From Paragorgia papillata (lineage: Eukaryota; Cnidaria; Anthozoa; Scleralcyonacea; Coralliidae), in contig JAWNZC010000225.1 of assembly GCA_035771165.1 (NCBI GenBank), forward strand, positions 685,501 to 749,500: 64,000 nucleotides of DNA, in the 5' to 3' direction. Below are positions 39,903 through 51,482 of this stretch, piece by piece. Position 1 is the first letter of the stretch, and every line of letters starts with the position of its first letter. Both the position numbers and the translations under genes were made by a program. The notes under the pieces are model-generated. The model was not told the DNA's origin, made no database searches, and saw only the letters and a list, made by a program, of their open reading frames with translations.

Positions 39903-40260
39903 TTTTCCGTTCTTTATTCATTTTTCCATGATTCAAAATTTTATCCAATTTATCTTGCAAATAAAGAGTTCTCAAAATACGTGTGCTACGATGATGACGG
40001 TAAAGTGATTCTGATTGCTCTAAACGTCGTACTTTTATAGATACAACTTTTTGTATTTCTTCTTTCAAAAATGAAAATAAATCCAACATAATTTCATCGT
40101 GAATCTCAGCTTCCTTCAACTTTTCATCCAAAATTCTCTGTGCGTCCGCAACTATTTTATGCACTTGTAACGTATTTTGAACATGTATACATACATCTTC
40201 ATCTATAAGCCCATTATAGCGAGCATTTCTGCTTAATAATTCAATTCTCGATTCATTCAT
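39892..40260 (-). CDS. Hypothetical helical protein
   Basis: 122 residues, intact, the last element-like gene before the right flank. Long amphipathic helices (LDEKLKEAEIHDEIMLDLF; EEIQKVVSIKVRRLEQ). It overlaps the start of the copy 2 gene. Function unknown. Confidence 0.5.
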   Translation of the reverse strand: MNESRIELLSRNARYNGLIDEDVCIHVQNTLQVHKIVADAQRILDEKLKEAEIHDEIMLDLFSFLKEEIQKVVSIKVRRLEQSESLYRHHRSTRILRTLYLQDKLDKILNHGKMNKERKNEF

Positions 40261-40848
40261 ATTTATTCAAATGAACTGTAATTCCTCTACCGATTCTTTT
40301 ATACAGAAAACACAACATTTTTTCTTAAAAAAAAAATATTAATTTTTTACTTAACATTTTTCTTTTAAAAAATTAATATATCGAGACCGATTAAAACTTT
40401 TACATTCATTAGTGCTTTATCTCAAATGGAGTTCTTGTTGAGAATACAATACTTTCAAGGAGATCTTTGTGATGTATATTAAGTCATTGCACATGTCCAC
40501 AACTCCACATATACTGTAATTGTCGTTTGGGAATACACCACTGCAACCACTGTATTTTATTTTCCCAAAGAACTTGTAATATTGTATTTACTGCATACGA
40601 AATATGGTTATCCATGGCACACAAATAATTTCCATTGTCCACTAATTTTCACAAAGTGAACAATTCCATTGTCCACTGAATTTTCACAAAGCTGAGGTAA
40701 ATAATTTCTTGAAGACAGTGCCATGTACAGTTCATTACATACAGCTTTGTGCACGAACCATTGTAGAAACCACTGTAGATTATTTCCTCAAATCCAAGTC
40801 AGATGTTGGTAGGAACAACAGTTGGTAAGTTGTTCAGCGACAGAAATC
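40261..40848. other. Junction to right flank, non-coding
   Basis: Composition changes from very AT-rich to moderate near 40420, a likely element boundary zone. CCATTGTCCACT(G)AATTTTCACAAAG occurs twice (about 40633 and 40668). No terminal repeat matching the left end was found. Confidence 0.4.
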
Positions 40849-43094
40849 CCTCGCGAGGGGTAGTAATCGGAAAAAATGGCACCAGAAGAAACGGCACCGG
40901 AAAAAATGGCACCGCAACTTTGACTAATACGGAAAAAATGGCACCACAAAGGTTATCTGGAAAATGACATGCATCGACACTTTCTCTGTTCCGCTGACAA
41001 GTTTCGGTGATGCAGATGTTACTGACTCATTCGCGTCTATTTTTAAAAAGCATTCACCGAAACGGCGAAAGCGCTTGTTACCGTTTTGCATTGGAACGGT
41101 ATTGTCGGAGAGAATTCATAGGAAGTGTGTTGGCGGTGGTCGGCATTTGAATGAGTCATTGCTTATTGTTGAAGAGTATTCATGAAGCGCGTTGACAATG
41201 GTTTGCATTTCAATGCACGGAATTGTTGATTAAGCCCTTGGGAGTTGCTTGGACCTTTGTATCCACATATTTGGTATACGTTTCAAAAATAGACACTGAT
41301 GCGAGTTGTTTTTAGAATAGTATATAAACATCGCGGTATTCCTAACACGTGCAGGAATTATATAAGCGAAATGGAAGTTATTGCAAGCAACAAGGGAGGA
41401 ATGAAACTTTGCTTTGGTGGTTACATGTACACCAAACAGGTTTCCAAGCCAAATCATGTTCGTTGGAGGTGTCTTAAGAGAACTCTGCGTTGCAAGGGTT
41501 CACTGACAACCACTCTTGAGGTAACAAATCCGGTGCCAGGTAATGAGCATAACCACTTGCCCGACGCCACTGACATTTCAGTTGCGAAGGCGAGAAACAG
41601 CATGAAGGAGATGGCAACATCGACAATGGACAAGCCAAACCAAGTGTTCTCACGAGTCGTTGCAGGGTTAGACAATGACACCTGTGCTTTTCTTCCACGT
41701 ACAGATTCCATAAAACGAACTCTAAGAAATCATCGCCGTGCTAATTTCCCGACTGATCCTATGTCCCTTGAAGATCTCATAATTGAGGGTCCATGGGCAG
41801 AAACTGCAGGAGAAAATCCTGAGAATTTCCTTTTGTATGACAGTGGTCCAATGTCAGATAGCAGAGTCGTGGTATTCGCAGCTGACCAGTGTTTGGAAAA
41901 GCTGGCATCGGCCGAAACATGGTTTATAGATGGTAATTTCGCCATGGCACCAGCTCTCTTCCAGCAGTTGTACGTGGTTCGAGTTCCTCTTGGTGAGACG
42001 GCAATTTCTGTTGCCTACGCGCTGTTGACCAACAAGACGCAGCAAACGTACGAAGAACTCCTGCAAGCGCTGGTTGATGGTTGCCGTGACCGACACTGGG
42101 ACGCAGATCCCAAAACAATAATTCTTGACTTTGAAATTGCCGTCATTCAAGCTATACGATCTGTCATTGGCAACCAAGTTAGAATCCAATGCTGTTTCTA
42201 TCACCTCACTCAGAGCACGTGGAGAAAGATACAAGAGCTTGGGCTCTCCAATCTCTACCGTGAGAACGAAGAGTTCCGCGTGCATTGCGGTATGCTTGAT
42301 GCGCTTGCACTTCTTCCAACTGAAGATGTGTGCCAAGGGATGGCTTACGTGCGGGATAGTTTTCCAGATGAAGGAGAGGCGCTGGTCCAGTACTTTGACG
42401 CTACATATGTAACAGGATCTTTCAGACGTGTTCAAAATCGCCCACTTATTCTTCACCGAATTCCTCCACGATTCCCTCCATCCCTCTGGAATGTGCACGA
42501 TGCGACGGTCAATGGTAATCCACGCACCAACAACCAATGCGAAGGCTGGAACAACAAGTTTCAGTACCTTGTTGGACAGAACCATCCATCAGTGTGGCGG
42601 TTGATCAACTGCCTGAAAGACGAACATTCATGTGTATCGGCTCTGGTTCTTCAAGATGAAATAGGAAATTCACCAAGGAAGAGAACTAAACGCGCCTACC
42701 GTGATCTTCAGGAAAGATTGCAAAATCTCTGCATCGCCTACGCCGAAGGCCAAAAATCTTTACAAGAGTTTTTACGAGGTGCTGCGAGGAACATTCGCCT
42801 TGGAGATTTATAGTTGCTATCTAAATACATATACATGGATATTTTAAAGTAGTTTAGTGTTGTTAGAAGATCTTTTACGTGGTAATTAGTGAATTAAAGT
42901 ATGCAACTTTGCAGCAAATAATCGATTTATTTGTCTATTTCGTATCTTGGGTTTTCAAAGCATTTTTCAGGTGTCATTTTTTCCGTATTAGTCAACTTTA
43001 TGGTGACATTTTTTCCGGTGCCATTTTTTCCGTATTAGTCAACTTCGTGGTGCCATTTTTTCCGGTGCCATTTCTTCCGCAATTCCTCGCGAGG
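40849..43094 (+). mobile_element. MULE (Mutator-like) DNA transposon, nearly complete
   Basis: Encodes a MULE transposase and has terminal blocks of repeated GGAAAAAATGGCACC in inverted orientation at both ends (about 40868-40950 and 42970-43080). CCTCGCGAGG flanks both sides (40849-40858 and 43085-43094). Confidence 0.85.
41299..42813 (+). CDS. MULE transposase with N-terminal FLYWCH zinc finger
   Basis: 504 residues, uninterrupted. Residues about 25-80 form a FLYWCH-type finger (GGYMYTKQ, RWRCLKRTLRCKG, then EHNHLPD). The MULE catalytic core follows: WFIDGNFAMAP (first Asp), TIILDFEIAVIQAI (second Asp), CCFYHLTQSTWRKIQ, and NNQCEGWNNKF with the Glu near residue 415. The intact frame and clear termini suggest recent activity. 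The Met at 41371 within ISEMEVIASNKGG may be the real start. Confidence 0.92.
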   Translation: MRVVFRIVYKHRGIPNTCRNYISEMEVIASNKGGMKLCFGGYMYTKQVSKPNHVRWRCLKRTLRCKGSLTTTLEVTNPVPGNEHNHLPDATDISVAKARNSMKEMATSTMDKPNQVFSRVVAGLDNDTCAFLPRTDSIKRTLRNHRRANFPTDPMSLEDLIIEGPWAETAGENPENFLLYDSGPMSDSRVVVFAADQCLEKLASAETWFIDGNFAMAPALFQQLYVVRVPLGETAISVAYALLTNKTQQTYEELLQALVDGCRDRHWDADPKTIILDFEIAVIQAIRSVIGNQVRIQCCFYHLTQSTWRKIQELGLSNLYRENEEFRVHCGMLDALALLPTEDVCQGMAYVRDSFPDEGEALVQYFDATYVTGSFRRVQNRPLILHRIPPRFPPSLWNVHDATVNGNPRTNNQCEGWNNKFQYLVGQNHPSVWRLINCLKDEHSCVSALVLQDEIGNSPRKRTKRAYRDLQERLQNLCIAYAEGQKSLQEFLRGAARNIRLGDL

Positions 43095-46000
43095 AATGAG
43101 ATCATTGTTAAAAGCATTCAAGTACATGTTGTCTCCTTGTACTAAGACATTGTCGATGGTTGTCGAGTTCCACTCGATAACTGGAGTAGTTTGTGCTGTT
43201 AACAGCGCCGATAAACTCATGAAAGAGCACTGCTTTCCTCGAGACCTTCATGGCCTTGATGAATACTTCCACGAGAAAGTAAAGACATGATGTATTTGAA
43301 TGAAGCTGAACGAAGGCAACGTGGTAGCGGAACATGTGCACTGAGTCACATCAGCTCATATACGGATGACGTGTAATGCCGACAGACAAATAAACGCAAA
43401 ATTTAACAAATCGAGATTCTGGTCGGCTATACATAGCTCGGAAAAAGGACTGGGCACGAGGCAACGTCAAAAATAGTGTGCTGCCTCCCTTCGGTCGGCA
43501 GCAATCATGTACATCTGCTTGCTATATGTCACCTTTTACCGCGTTTATATAAAATATTCGTTTAATAGTTTGCCTTGGTAGAGTGATATAAGCGGTGCCA
43601 ACGTTCTAGTTATGAACGATAGTTTTCGGTGTGCGTTTCTGGCTTTATATATTGTATAGCTAGCCTGCTTGATATCCATGTTCTCTTATTTTGTGCTTTG
43701 AACACTTGACAGTTGGGTATTTTCTTGACGTGTTATAGAAAACGCAATTTCCGCTGAAAAATAGTCTAATTTAGTGCATCAAACACCTGTTTATCATACC
43801 AGATCATGTGTGTAACATATGTGTAACATATTTTATGGCGTCATATTTTCCTGTCGTAACAATAGCCAATCATTTGATTTCCTATGTCGTATAAACCAAT
43901 CAAAATGCATGCCAAGATCTGGCGCTTGATTCAGATTATGAGACGAAAAAGCGGTTGGTATCCCAGTCAGTTCCGGACGTCTGGATTCTGGTTTTCTGGA
44001 AGCCTTCTATACATATGCAGACAGTGCAGATGTCATATATATATATATATATAGTATTTAATGCCAGACAGTTTGCCTTGAGTGAGTTTAAAATTTCCAA
44101 ACTTGGCGCGTACTCACTTCTTGATTTGCGATGGCCAATAATGGCATTGGCGCTTACCAATAGATATAAAGGAATAATATAGAGGACTGTTTGGTCTTCA
44201 GTATATCTTTTCCAACTTTTATATGTACGCACGTACTGAAAGAATATTGAAAGACTGACATGAATTCATTTTCGAAAGCACACGGGTACGCGCGTCCTTT
44301 CACGACTTGATGATTAATGTTGTTTTATCTCACCTTACAGATGCCTTTACAATACAGAACGTGAAGATTAATTAAGTCTCATCAAGATGACGGTCTGTTA
44401 AGAAGGTTTTGGTAACTATGCATTACGCATACTTTGTAAGATGGTTTACAAATATTATATCGTTAATCCGATACAGAAAATAATATAATTGAACTAGGCT
44501 GGCGTAAATATAGCGTGCACTGCAAGAAGACCCTGCAGGCATTTTTAAAAGCTAAGGTATGCCATGCAATACTATATGCATGTCCACACAATAAGAAACT
44601 ATCAATATATATTATATTTGTACGTTATGCTGCAAGGTTTATTTTGCATGCGCATACGTCAGCTATGTCCAATCAACGGTCACCACCACGTTTTTCAGGA
44701 GGTCGCCAGGTTGCTAAGCTCTGTTTACGTATTCGATTTCCTAAATTTAGGAGTGATCGAAAATGGTTTGTTACTTGAAACGGCGTCGATGTTCGCGGCG
44801 CCCTCGTAGATGAAAGATTTTGATCAGTTTTCGGTTCCACGTTTAAGAATAGATTAAAATACGCCATGGAATTATGCAAATAAGATTTTGTGACAAAGTT
44901 TGAGCAACTACAGGCGATATCATCAGACACATGGTAAAGAATAAAGATACTATATCTTCTTTCATTTCACAACTGGTTTCAGAAAATCCCTGGAGTATTT
45001 TCAGCTACTCTGGTTTGCGAACTGCGAATCATGTCTGTGAAAATCTAAAATATTATATAAAATACAAAGGACAAGGTGTTTCATGTTTTATGTTTTGGGA
45101 CTTGTAAGTGTTGTCGAAGTAGCTTAATTATCTATATTGTTTTGATAAATGATAACAATATATTCTTGAAATGATGCCGATAAAATAGTAATGTTTCACT
45201 TTTGCTCGGTTTCGAACGAGACGAAAACCTATATTTTGTCATCTAAAATCTATGCAGTTCACCGTCTATAACCGCTTTTTTATGTAATAAATTGTACTAT
45301 TATAAAATGTGAGTATCGAGAGTCGGTAATTCTCTGTTTGTACACACTGCGCAGTCACTGCTTCCTGCAAAGTACACAAGAGTCTCAAACATATACCTTC
45401 ATTTACTCGTATTCAGTTCCGATCATATAGTGTTGTGATCACAAATTGACAATTTTTTCCATCACTTTATATGAACCTTCATGAATGCGTGTAATTTGAT
45501 CTGTCTGCGTTGACTTCGTTCTCGATAGCAAGTCAAACGTGTAATATGTTTAAAAACACCGTGTAAATCTTTACAGTTATGAAAGAGGTATATATCAGCG
45601 TTTCCTAGACAGGTTCACAATTTAGCGGACTGAAGGCCCTGCAGAAACGACGTCTTACCAGAACCGAAACCGGAGCAGAAAAACCTGATCTGACAGATTA
45701 CACACCTTTAGACAGCCGTTGCAAGTCATCTATTGTCATCTTATAATATCTCCGGATCCTGATTTCGCAAGACAGTTTGGGTTTATCTTTCCTAATCTCG
45801 AAAAACAGCAAAGCAGCTGGTGTATAATCGCCGTAATTTACAAATACGACATTCCCCCGTCGAACGCCACATCGCCTATTACTTTGTTTACAATTTAGTA
45901 AAAGCTGGACGGATAGTCGCCAAGGGTTTCCCCAGCGACGTGAACGCATTGATTCATTTGATTGGATATAGATGGCGCATGCACATGCAAAAAAGACTGG

Positions 46001-47183
46001 ACCCTCTTTTCTCCACAGGGGGAAAGTGGGTCTGGAACTGAACTAAGATAATTTGTGTTATACTGTGCTTTAAGAATTATTCCATCTGGGATGTGTAAAA
46101 CATAATATGAGATTATATAAAATATGATTCACTCAAATGTATTGTTGTATGCTGGATTTAAAATAAAGAAATGGAATTGAAATATTGAACTTTCTACATG
46201 CTGGAGTTTTGTGAGTAGAGAAATATTTCAATTCCCCATGTTACTATGCTGGAGTTTTGAGTTGGCACGACTTGAAACAGAACATTGAGCCTTGCGAAAG
46301 TAACTATCTTTATTATTTTTCTTTATACTTCCTTAAACAATATCTATTGATATAATTTCTTTATATCATTTTTATGATTATTTATCCAGATGGAATATGT
46401 CTCAAAGTGCGCCATAACGCAAAATATATTTTAAATGAAAAAACAGAATGTTTCCATGATACATATACCACAATTTAAAATAGAGGATTTATAACATGTG
46501 ATATGCTGAGACAATATGTTGCTCGCCCTTCTCCTACTGCATCGCATTTAACTTGTATTCTTCTAATTTTTTAAAGGTGACAGCGATTAAGAATTCCTAT
46601 TGGAGAAATTATCAATTGATAGATCTTTCAAAGACTGCGGCTAACTCTATTTATGCTGTATCTAATTAGCGTAGGAAAGTCAAGCAATGTATATAGCAAC
46701 ATTGGCGTTCAACGCAACGCAGCAGCTTTATTTGCGTTAACGTTTTGACCTTAGCGCACTATCAATGCTATTATACCTGAATTATTCGACAGGCCGCTAT
46801 TGTATGAATAGTGAATACATGGTGTTGATAAAGTTATATAATTGTTAAATGTATAATTTCCTTACCTAAAAGTAAAAGGCTAAACTGATATTTGAATGCA
46901 TGTGTCGAAGGAGAGACGTTGCATGCGATATTGCATCCCAACGTATTAGTTATTTTCGATTTATGTAGAACTTATTATTTCAAGGTATAGTAACACGTAC
47001 TGAATAAAGTCACTAAAATATTTCCGAATCTTATACATCTTGCATATTTTACGAAAACTTTCGCTTTGTGAGCACTTTATCTAGAGCGCGCTAACAAAAA
47101 CGTACGTTCACCACAAAAATGTATCGCGAAATATATTATTTTTCTCGTTTTGAAAGGTAGATTTTACTCCTCAAAGCTTTACC
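43095..47183. other. Gene-poor flank of about 4 kb
   Basis: No convincing exon, RNA gene or TE protein was found on either strand. A short (TA)9 tract lies at 44034-44052. Some short ORFs (for example 45698-45949, minus) lack any recognisable pattern. Confidence 0.4.
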
Positions 47184-47351
47184 TTTGAGGGTAAAAATTA
47201 CCCTCCGTGCGTAGGAGTAATTTTTACTCCCCCAGAAATTTTACCCTTCAAAACTGGGGCATTCTGTGGACAAACCTTTTACCCACAATTTGAGGGTAAA
47301 CATTACCCTCTTTGGTTAGGAGTAATTTTTACTCCCCCAGAAATTTTACCC
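47184..47351. repeat. Two-copy repeat with palindromic GGAGTAA/TTACTCC blocks
   Basis: TTTGAGGGTAAA, an ATTACCCTC block, then GGAGTAATTTTTACTCCCCC and AGAAATTTTACCC occur at 47184 and again at 47289 (period 105 bp). Adjoins the BEL/Pao fragment; may be a separate MITE end. Confidence 0.7.
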
Positions 47352-47354
47352 CTC

Positions 47355-48447
47355 AACATTTCTTTTGGTGTACTTGAACTCTTCAGATGGTGGTGAGTAT
47401 GGAAGAGAAACTGATCGTCAGTTGCAGTCCACGACACCCCAAGGGTCTTCGTCACAGGTAATTCACTCTTCTCCAAATCGATTTCTGATGCTCGATCTTG
47501 CTCTGGAATATCTTCCAATACCTCTCGACGATTGGAAATCCACTTTCGGATATGAAAACTTGCTTTGTCACCAAGTGTAGTTAATTGTTGGCGCATCTCT
47601 TTCGCTTTCGATGTGCTCTCTACCGACGGCATCAGGTCATCATATGACAGTTTTTCTTTACTGCTGCTGCTGCCAATGGATAGTCCTCTCGGTGTTTGTC
47701 TGAATGTTGCTGCCACGTATATTGGGCACAAAAGGGACAGTAACATCGTCCAAATACAAATCGAATGAATTCGTACACGTCTAGCTCTTTGCTTTGATCT
47801 AAATTTCGCCACAGAAACCGAGGTAAAGGTCTGTCTTCAGGACGCAGGACCAACTGGTGGTACATCTGGCTGATATCCCCAGCTAAAGTTACGGGCTCCT
47901 TTCGGAACTTCATAAGTATATCGACGATGTCACTTTGCAGCTTGGGCCCTGGTGGTGATTCAGTGTTGAGGCTTTTACCTTCGCACGTTGCAGACCCGTC
48001 AAAACAAATTCTAACTTTGGTTGTTGTTTTCTCCAGGCATACCACTGGGAAGTGGTGGAGTAGCCATTCACTTTCAGGTTTCGGTTCATCACGAGGTACT
48101 AACTGGATGTACTGTTTCTCCAAATACTCGTTGATGACTCCTTGGTATGCAGTTGCTAATTCTGGATCTTTTGATAACTTTTGTTCAGTTGATATGAGCC
48201 GTTTCTTTGCCTGTGATGCGTTATTTGGAAGACTTGGTCATTCTTCCCTCCAAGGAACCGCTACTTCGCAGTGTTGGCCGTTAAATGTCACTGATTCACT
48301 TACTTTGTTCGAAGCCAATCTTTCGTTTGGCGACATTACTGAAGTGCTGGAGTTGGTTGAGCTAATTCCAATACTTTCCAGAACCCAGAATCGTTTAAGC
48401 ATCTCGTTCAAGTTGTCATCTTCATCTTGTTGAATCTTTGTTGGCAT
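47355..48447 (-). pseudogene. BEL/Pao retrotransposon fragment (RT domain)
   Basis: Minus-strand frames (48447-48238, 48123-47632, 47650-47303) continue one another. The RT shows HHFPVVCLEKTTTKVRICFD, GPKLQSDIVDILMKFR, TLAGDISQMYHQLVL, PRFLWRNLDQSKELDVYEF, the BEL/Pao signature. A shift hits the YxDD catalytic box near 47640. Downstream ISNRREVLEDIPEQ and KTLGVSW, typical post-RT linker. No gag, integrase or LTRs are seen, so it is a remnant. Confidence 0.88.
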
Positions 48448-48946
48448 CCTTTCATCATAATATGTGCCCTAATATGTGTTTTCTGTCAGAACTAGTGTCC
48501 TATTAGTCTTCTTTTTATTTTAAACAGGTTTTCAAAGGAATGTACTAATAAAACTGGACTCAATTATTGAAAACCAAAAAGGCAAGTGAGTTCCAGTGGA
48601 ACAACTACAAGTGATGTAGCTATTGACGATGGAATTCTACAACCAATGGATACTATTGAAGAAATGGATGTACTGTGTGGGAAGCTGAAAGAGGATTGTT
48701 TTAATTAAAAAAATGGTAATGATACTTTGCTATATTTCTTGTGCGAATGCTTTCCAAAACATGCCCACAAAAATCTCATTGTCAAATAGATTGTTTTCCT
48801 TTGAAATGGCTGTATACTTTGGTTGTATTTCTTTTCAGGCCTTTTAATGTATTAGTACAATATGTAGATACATTGTATTTACAATTGTTTATTTTAATTA
48901 TCATTTTTAGTCATTATACATTGTATTCTTAATTTCATTTTGTTAA
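48448..48946. other. Possible 5' exon of the DUF4806-like gene
   Basis: Around 48592-48712 a plus-strand frame reads SGTTTSDVAIDDGILQPMD with a following EEMDVLCGKLKED and stops. It resembles the linker preceding DUF4806 domains; splice sites cannot be fixed. Confidence 0.3.
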
Positions 48947-49110
48947 AGGTTCATTATCTGGCTGCTCAATGTGGACACAGTTGCAGAGAGAGAGTGAGAC
49001 GAATTATGGGAAAACTGGGAACGAATAGATTATGGTCTCTCTATAGTTTTAAAGGAAGGCGGGGAAAACGTAGTTTTAAACAGCTTCTTTTACACAATAC
49101 AATAATCAGT
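48947..49110 (+). CDS. Internal exon of a DUF4806-like gene or transposon
   Basis: Preceded by a T-rich acceptor ending AAAG and followed by CAGTAAGT, a good donor. The translation VHYLAAQCGHSCRERVRRIM, then FKGRRGKRSFKQL with a following LLHNTII, matches the DUF4806 pattern (conserved G, helix, then W/F-K-G-x-x-G-K-x-x-F). DUF4806 proteins are spread in animal genomes with DNA transposons. Confidence 0.5.
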
Positions 49111-49794
49111 AAGTATCGTCACCTGCACAAAGTAGTTGTTATATAAATGTCTTTAATCCTGAACGTGCTGATCCTTTTGGAAGACCAGAGCAAAACGGAT
49201 TGAATTTTCGTAAAAAAAACGCATCAATAAAAACTTTTCAACTTAATTTCATACAGTTTTAATTATACATGTCAAGCCTAAAAACGTCGGTCTACCAGCT
49301 GTGAGTTCAAGTCTTCTCTGTAAAGTTCAAGTCTTGTCGGCCTGTGCAGCAAAACAAACGAAACTTTACAAACTTACAGACTTGCCAAATAATGTAAGTA
49401 TTTTGTAATTATATAGAAGCGAGTTTGCGAACCCATAGAAAGGTCAGTGAGTTGGAGATTGAGGAGCATATCTCTGAAACCCTGAAGCACGCACCGAACA
49501 AACCTGCATGGTGGAGATACAAGTTAAAGTTCCAACCTTTAATTGTCATTAACAATAGTTAAAGTTGCTATAGTTTGAAAGATTGCTAGTATTCTTGGGA
49601 TTGTGTCATAGGGCAACTTCATTGTATTTTGTGTTACATTGTGATCTACTTTAGTTCCTCTAAACAATCCTAGGAACCGTAGCTGTTACCTTTTCTTCTT
49701 AGTCAAAAGAACTTGTTTTTGTTAATAGCGAATTGAAAATTCGATTTTAAAATTTAATTTTATGAAATGACAACACGAATAACTTGAATTTGTC
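49111..49794. other. Non-coding flank
   Basis: No exon or repeat recognised. Confidence 0.35.
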
Positions 49795-50020
49795 TAAAGC
49801 CCAGCATACACTGAAACAAGTTTCCAAAACAGGTTTCCGAAACACATTTCCTAAAAAGTTTCCGAAAATAAAACGGTGCTCTAATCGGGGAAACTTTGTT
49901 TCTGAAACAAAGTTTAAAAAAAAAATTTTTTTTCAAGTACATACACTGGAAACTTTTGTTTCTGAAACCGTGTTTTGGTAACTTCTTTCGGAAACTTTCT
50001 CTAGTGTATGCCGGGCTTAA
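49795..50020. mobile_element. MITE with TAA target duplication (Harbinger-like)
   Basis: TIRs AGCCCAGCATACACT (49798) and AGTGTATGCCGGGCT (ending 50017), with GTTTC-rich inverted inner sequence, flanked by TAA on both sides. A 3-bp TWA duplication is typical of PIF/Harbinger elements. Confidence 0.75.
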
Positions 50021-50602
50021 TATACAGCTGTTCAATTATGACATCAAGTTCACAAGTTTTATCCTCTTTATATTTTATAGAATCGTGAATCGATGGAAAT
50101 GTTTAATGACGCTTCTGAGTAGCTTCTGATATTTCTTTATACACAAAGAGTCTACGACGAATATTTTAAGATCTATTTTTTTGGGAATTTCTAGTGGGAC
50201 TGTATATACGATTTAATATATGTATATATATTTATTTTAAAACAGAAAAATCTGACAATATATTTGCAATATTTAAATAAGCTTGGGCGATTTTAATTGA
50301 ACTCAGGAACGTCATAATTAATTTTCTTGTGTAATGACTGCAAAAATCAAGACAAAATATTAATAAAACACGAATGAATTATGAACTCATAATCTTATTC
50401 TCGAATATATCAAACTTCAGGTAAAACGTTTGCTAACTTAAACGGGGAAAAAACGGTTCAAAATAAAAAATACCCGTAAACCGCCCAAACTTATTATTGT
50501 CCTAATGTTTTGATTAGTTTACTTGTATGTTTTTATCATTCCTATAAGTTGAAATACGAGTTATTTTCTTTTGAGAATAAAAGTGCTTTCCTTTTGCCAT
50601 TG
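50021..50602. other. Non-coding spacer between MITEs
   Basis: AT-rich, no gene-like frame. Confidence 0.35.
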
Positions 50603-50995
50603 TTAGGGGCTGTTTATATGAGAGGCGAGCCAGCCCGGTAAGCGGGATAGTCCGGTAAGCGAGATAATTTGTGGCTCGCGTTTATATGAACGAATTTCAT
50701 CCCGCCTACCGGGATGATTTTAGTCAAAACAATAGATGGCGTCGGCATCCCTTTGAAAAATCATCTCGGTAAGCGGGCCAGCCAGCCCGGTTAGCGATTG
50801 TTTACATGGGAAAATTTTCATCCCGCTTACCGAGATCTCGCCTCTTTCAAGTGAGATCTCGCTAACCGGGCTAGCCCGTTTGGCCATATAAACGCAGAGG
50901 AATTTTTAACAGGAAAATAACTACACAGTGAGATCTCGCTTACCGGGCCATCCCGCTTACCGGGCTGGCTTGCTGCTCATATAAATAGCCCCTTA
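50603..50995. mobile_element. MITE with long TIRs and TTA target duplication
   Basis: Starts GGGGCTGTTTATATGAG and ends CTCATATAAATAGCCCC, flanked by TTA both sides. The interior repeats CCCGGTAAGCGGGAT-type blocks in both orientations, so most of the element folds on itself. TWA duplication again suggests PIF/Harbinger mobilisation. Confidence 0.8.
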
Positions 50996-51372
50996 GTATT
51001 TAAAGTTGAATACAACCTAAGTCGGCGTGCCACTACCGTAAACTTTGGTGTAACTAGAAATCTATGCAATTCTTGTAAAAGATAATTCGTTTGCTTAGTG
51101 AAAAACTGGCCCTAAACGCGGTCATGCAATTTAATAAAATTTGTCGTATAACTGAATCGAACGGCGTATATGAGACAAAGTATTAATTGTCTTAACTAAC
51201 GTGTTCATTTCCATCTTATATATACGGCGAAACTAACGTTAAAACGAATGAGGTGTTAAAATAGTATAGCTCAATCGCGTATTCTTATCCAGTTGCCTTA
51301 AAGATTGTCAACTAAGCTCTTTGATCAAATAGAAATAAATGTTTGTAATGTGTATATTCTATTTTGAAAATA
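50996..51372. other. Non-coding spacer
   Basis: No feature supported. Confidence 0.3.
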
Positions 51373-51482
51373 GTTGCAACGTTGTAGCAACGTTGCTACA
51401 ACAACGTGACTGTGTTAGCTGGGTATGTAGTTCCAACGTTGCAGCAACGTTGCTACAACGTGACTGTGTTAGCTGGGTATGT
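51373..51482. repeat. Two tandem copies of an about 55-bp unit
   Basis: Each copy holds CAACGTTG(C/T)AGCAACGTTG, an ACAACGTGACTGTGTTAGC segment and TGGGTATGT; the first copy has an extra ACA. The core AACGTTGC is itself palindromic. Confidence 0.85.

Larger units (their letters stand above)
6450..40300. mobile_element. Endogenous Polinton/adintovirus-like element
   Basis: This AT-rich block differs sharply in composition and gene density from both flanks. It encodes protein-primed PolB, packaging ATPase, adenain-like protease, double jelly-roll capsid protein, penton-like protein and a retrovirus-type integrase, the defining set of Polintons and adintoviruses. Genes lie on both strands with tiny gaps and several stop/start overlaps. 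Excluding the GAA microsatellite and the gypsy insertion it is about 27 kb, large for the group. No terminal inverted repeats were found, so the ends are set by where element-like ORFs begin and stop. Frameshifts are widespread. Confidence 0.85.

Noticed and set aside
6450..40300. Poxvirus or other large DNA virus origin
   Set aside because: The polymerase is protein-primed and an integrase and adenain-type protease are present, which fits Polinton/adintovirus and not poxviruses.
6440..40420. Terminal inverted repeats of the viral element
   Set aside because: I compared the AT-rich edges by eye and found no matching inverted ends or target duplication; a self dot-plot is needed.
41854..42585. 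Minus-strand ORF of 243 residues
   Set aside because: Antisense shadow of the intact MULE transposase.
45698..45949. Possible minus-strand exon
   Set aside because: No recognisable domain, no matching exon nearby and weak splice signals.
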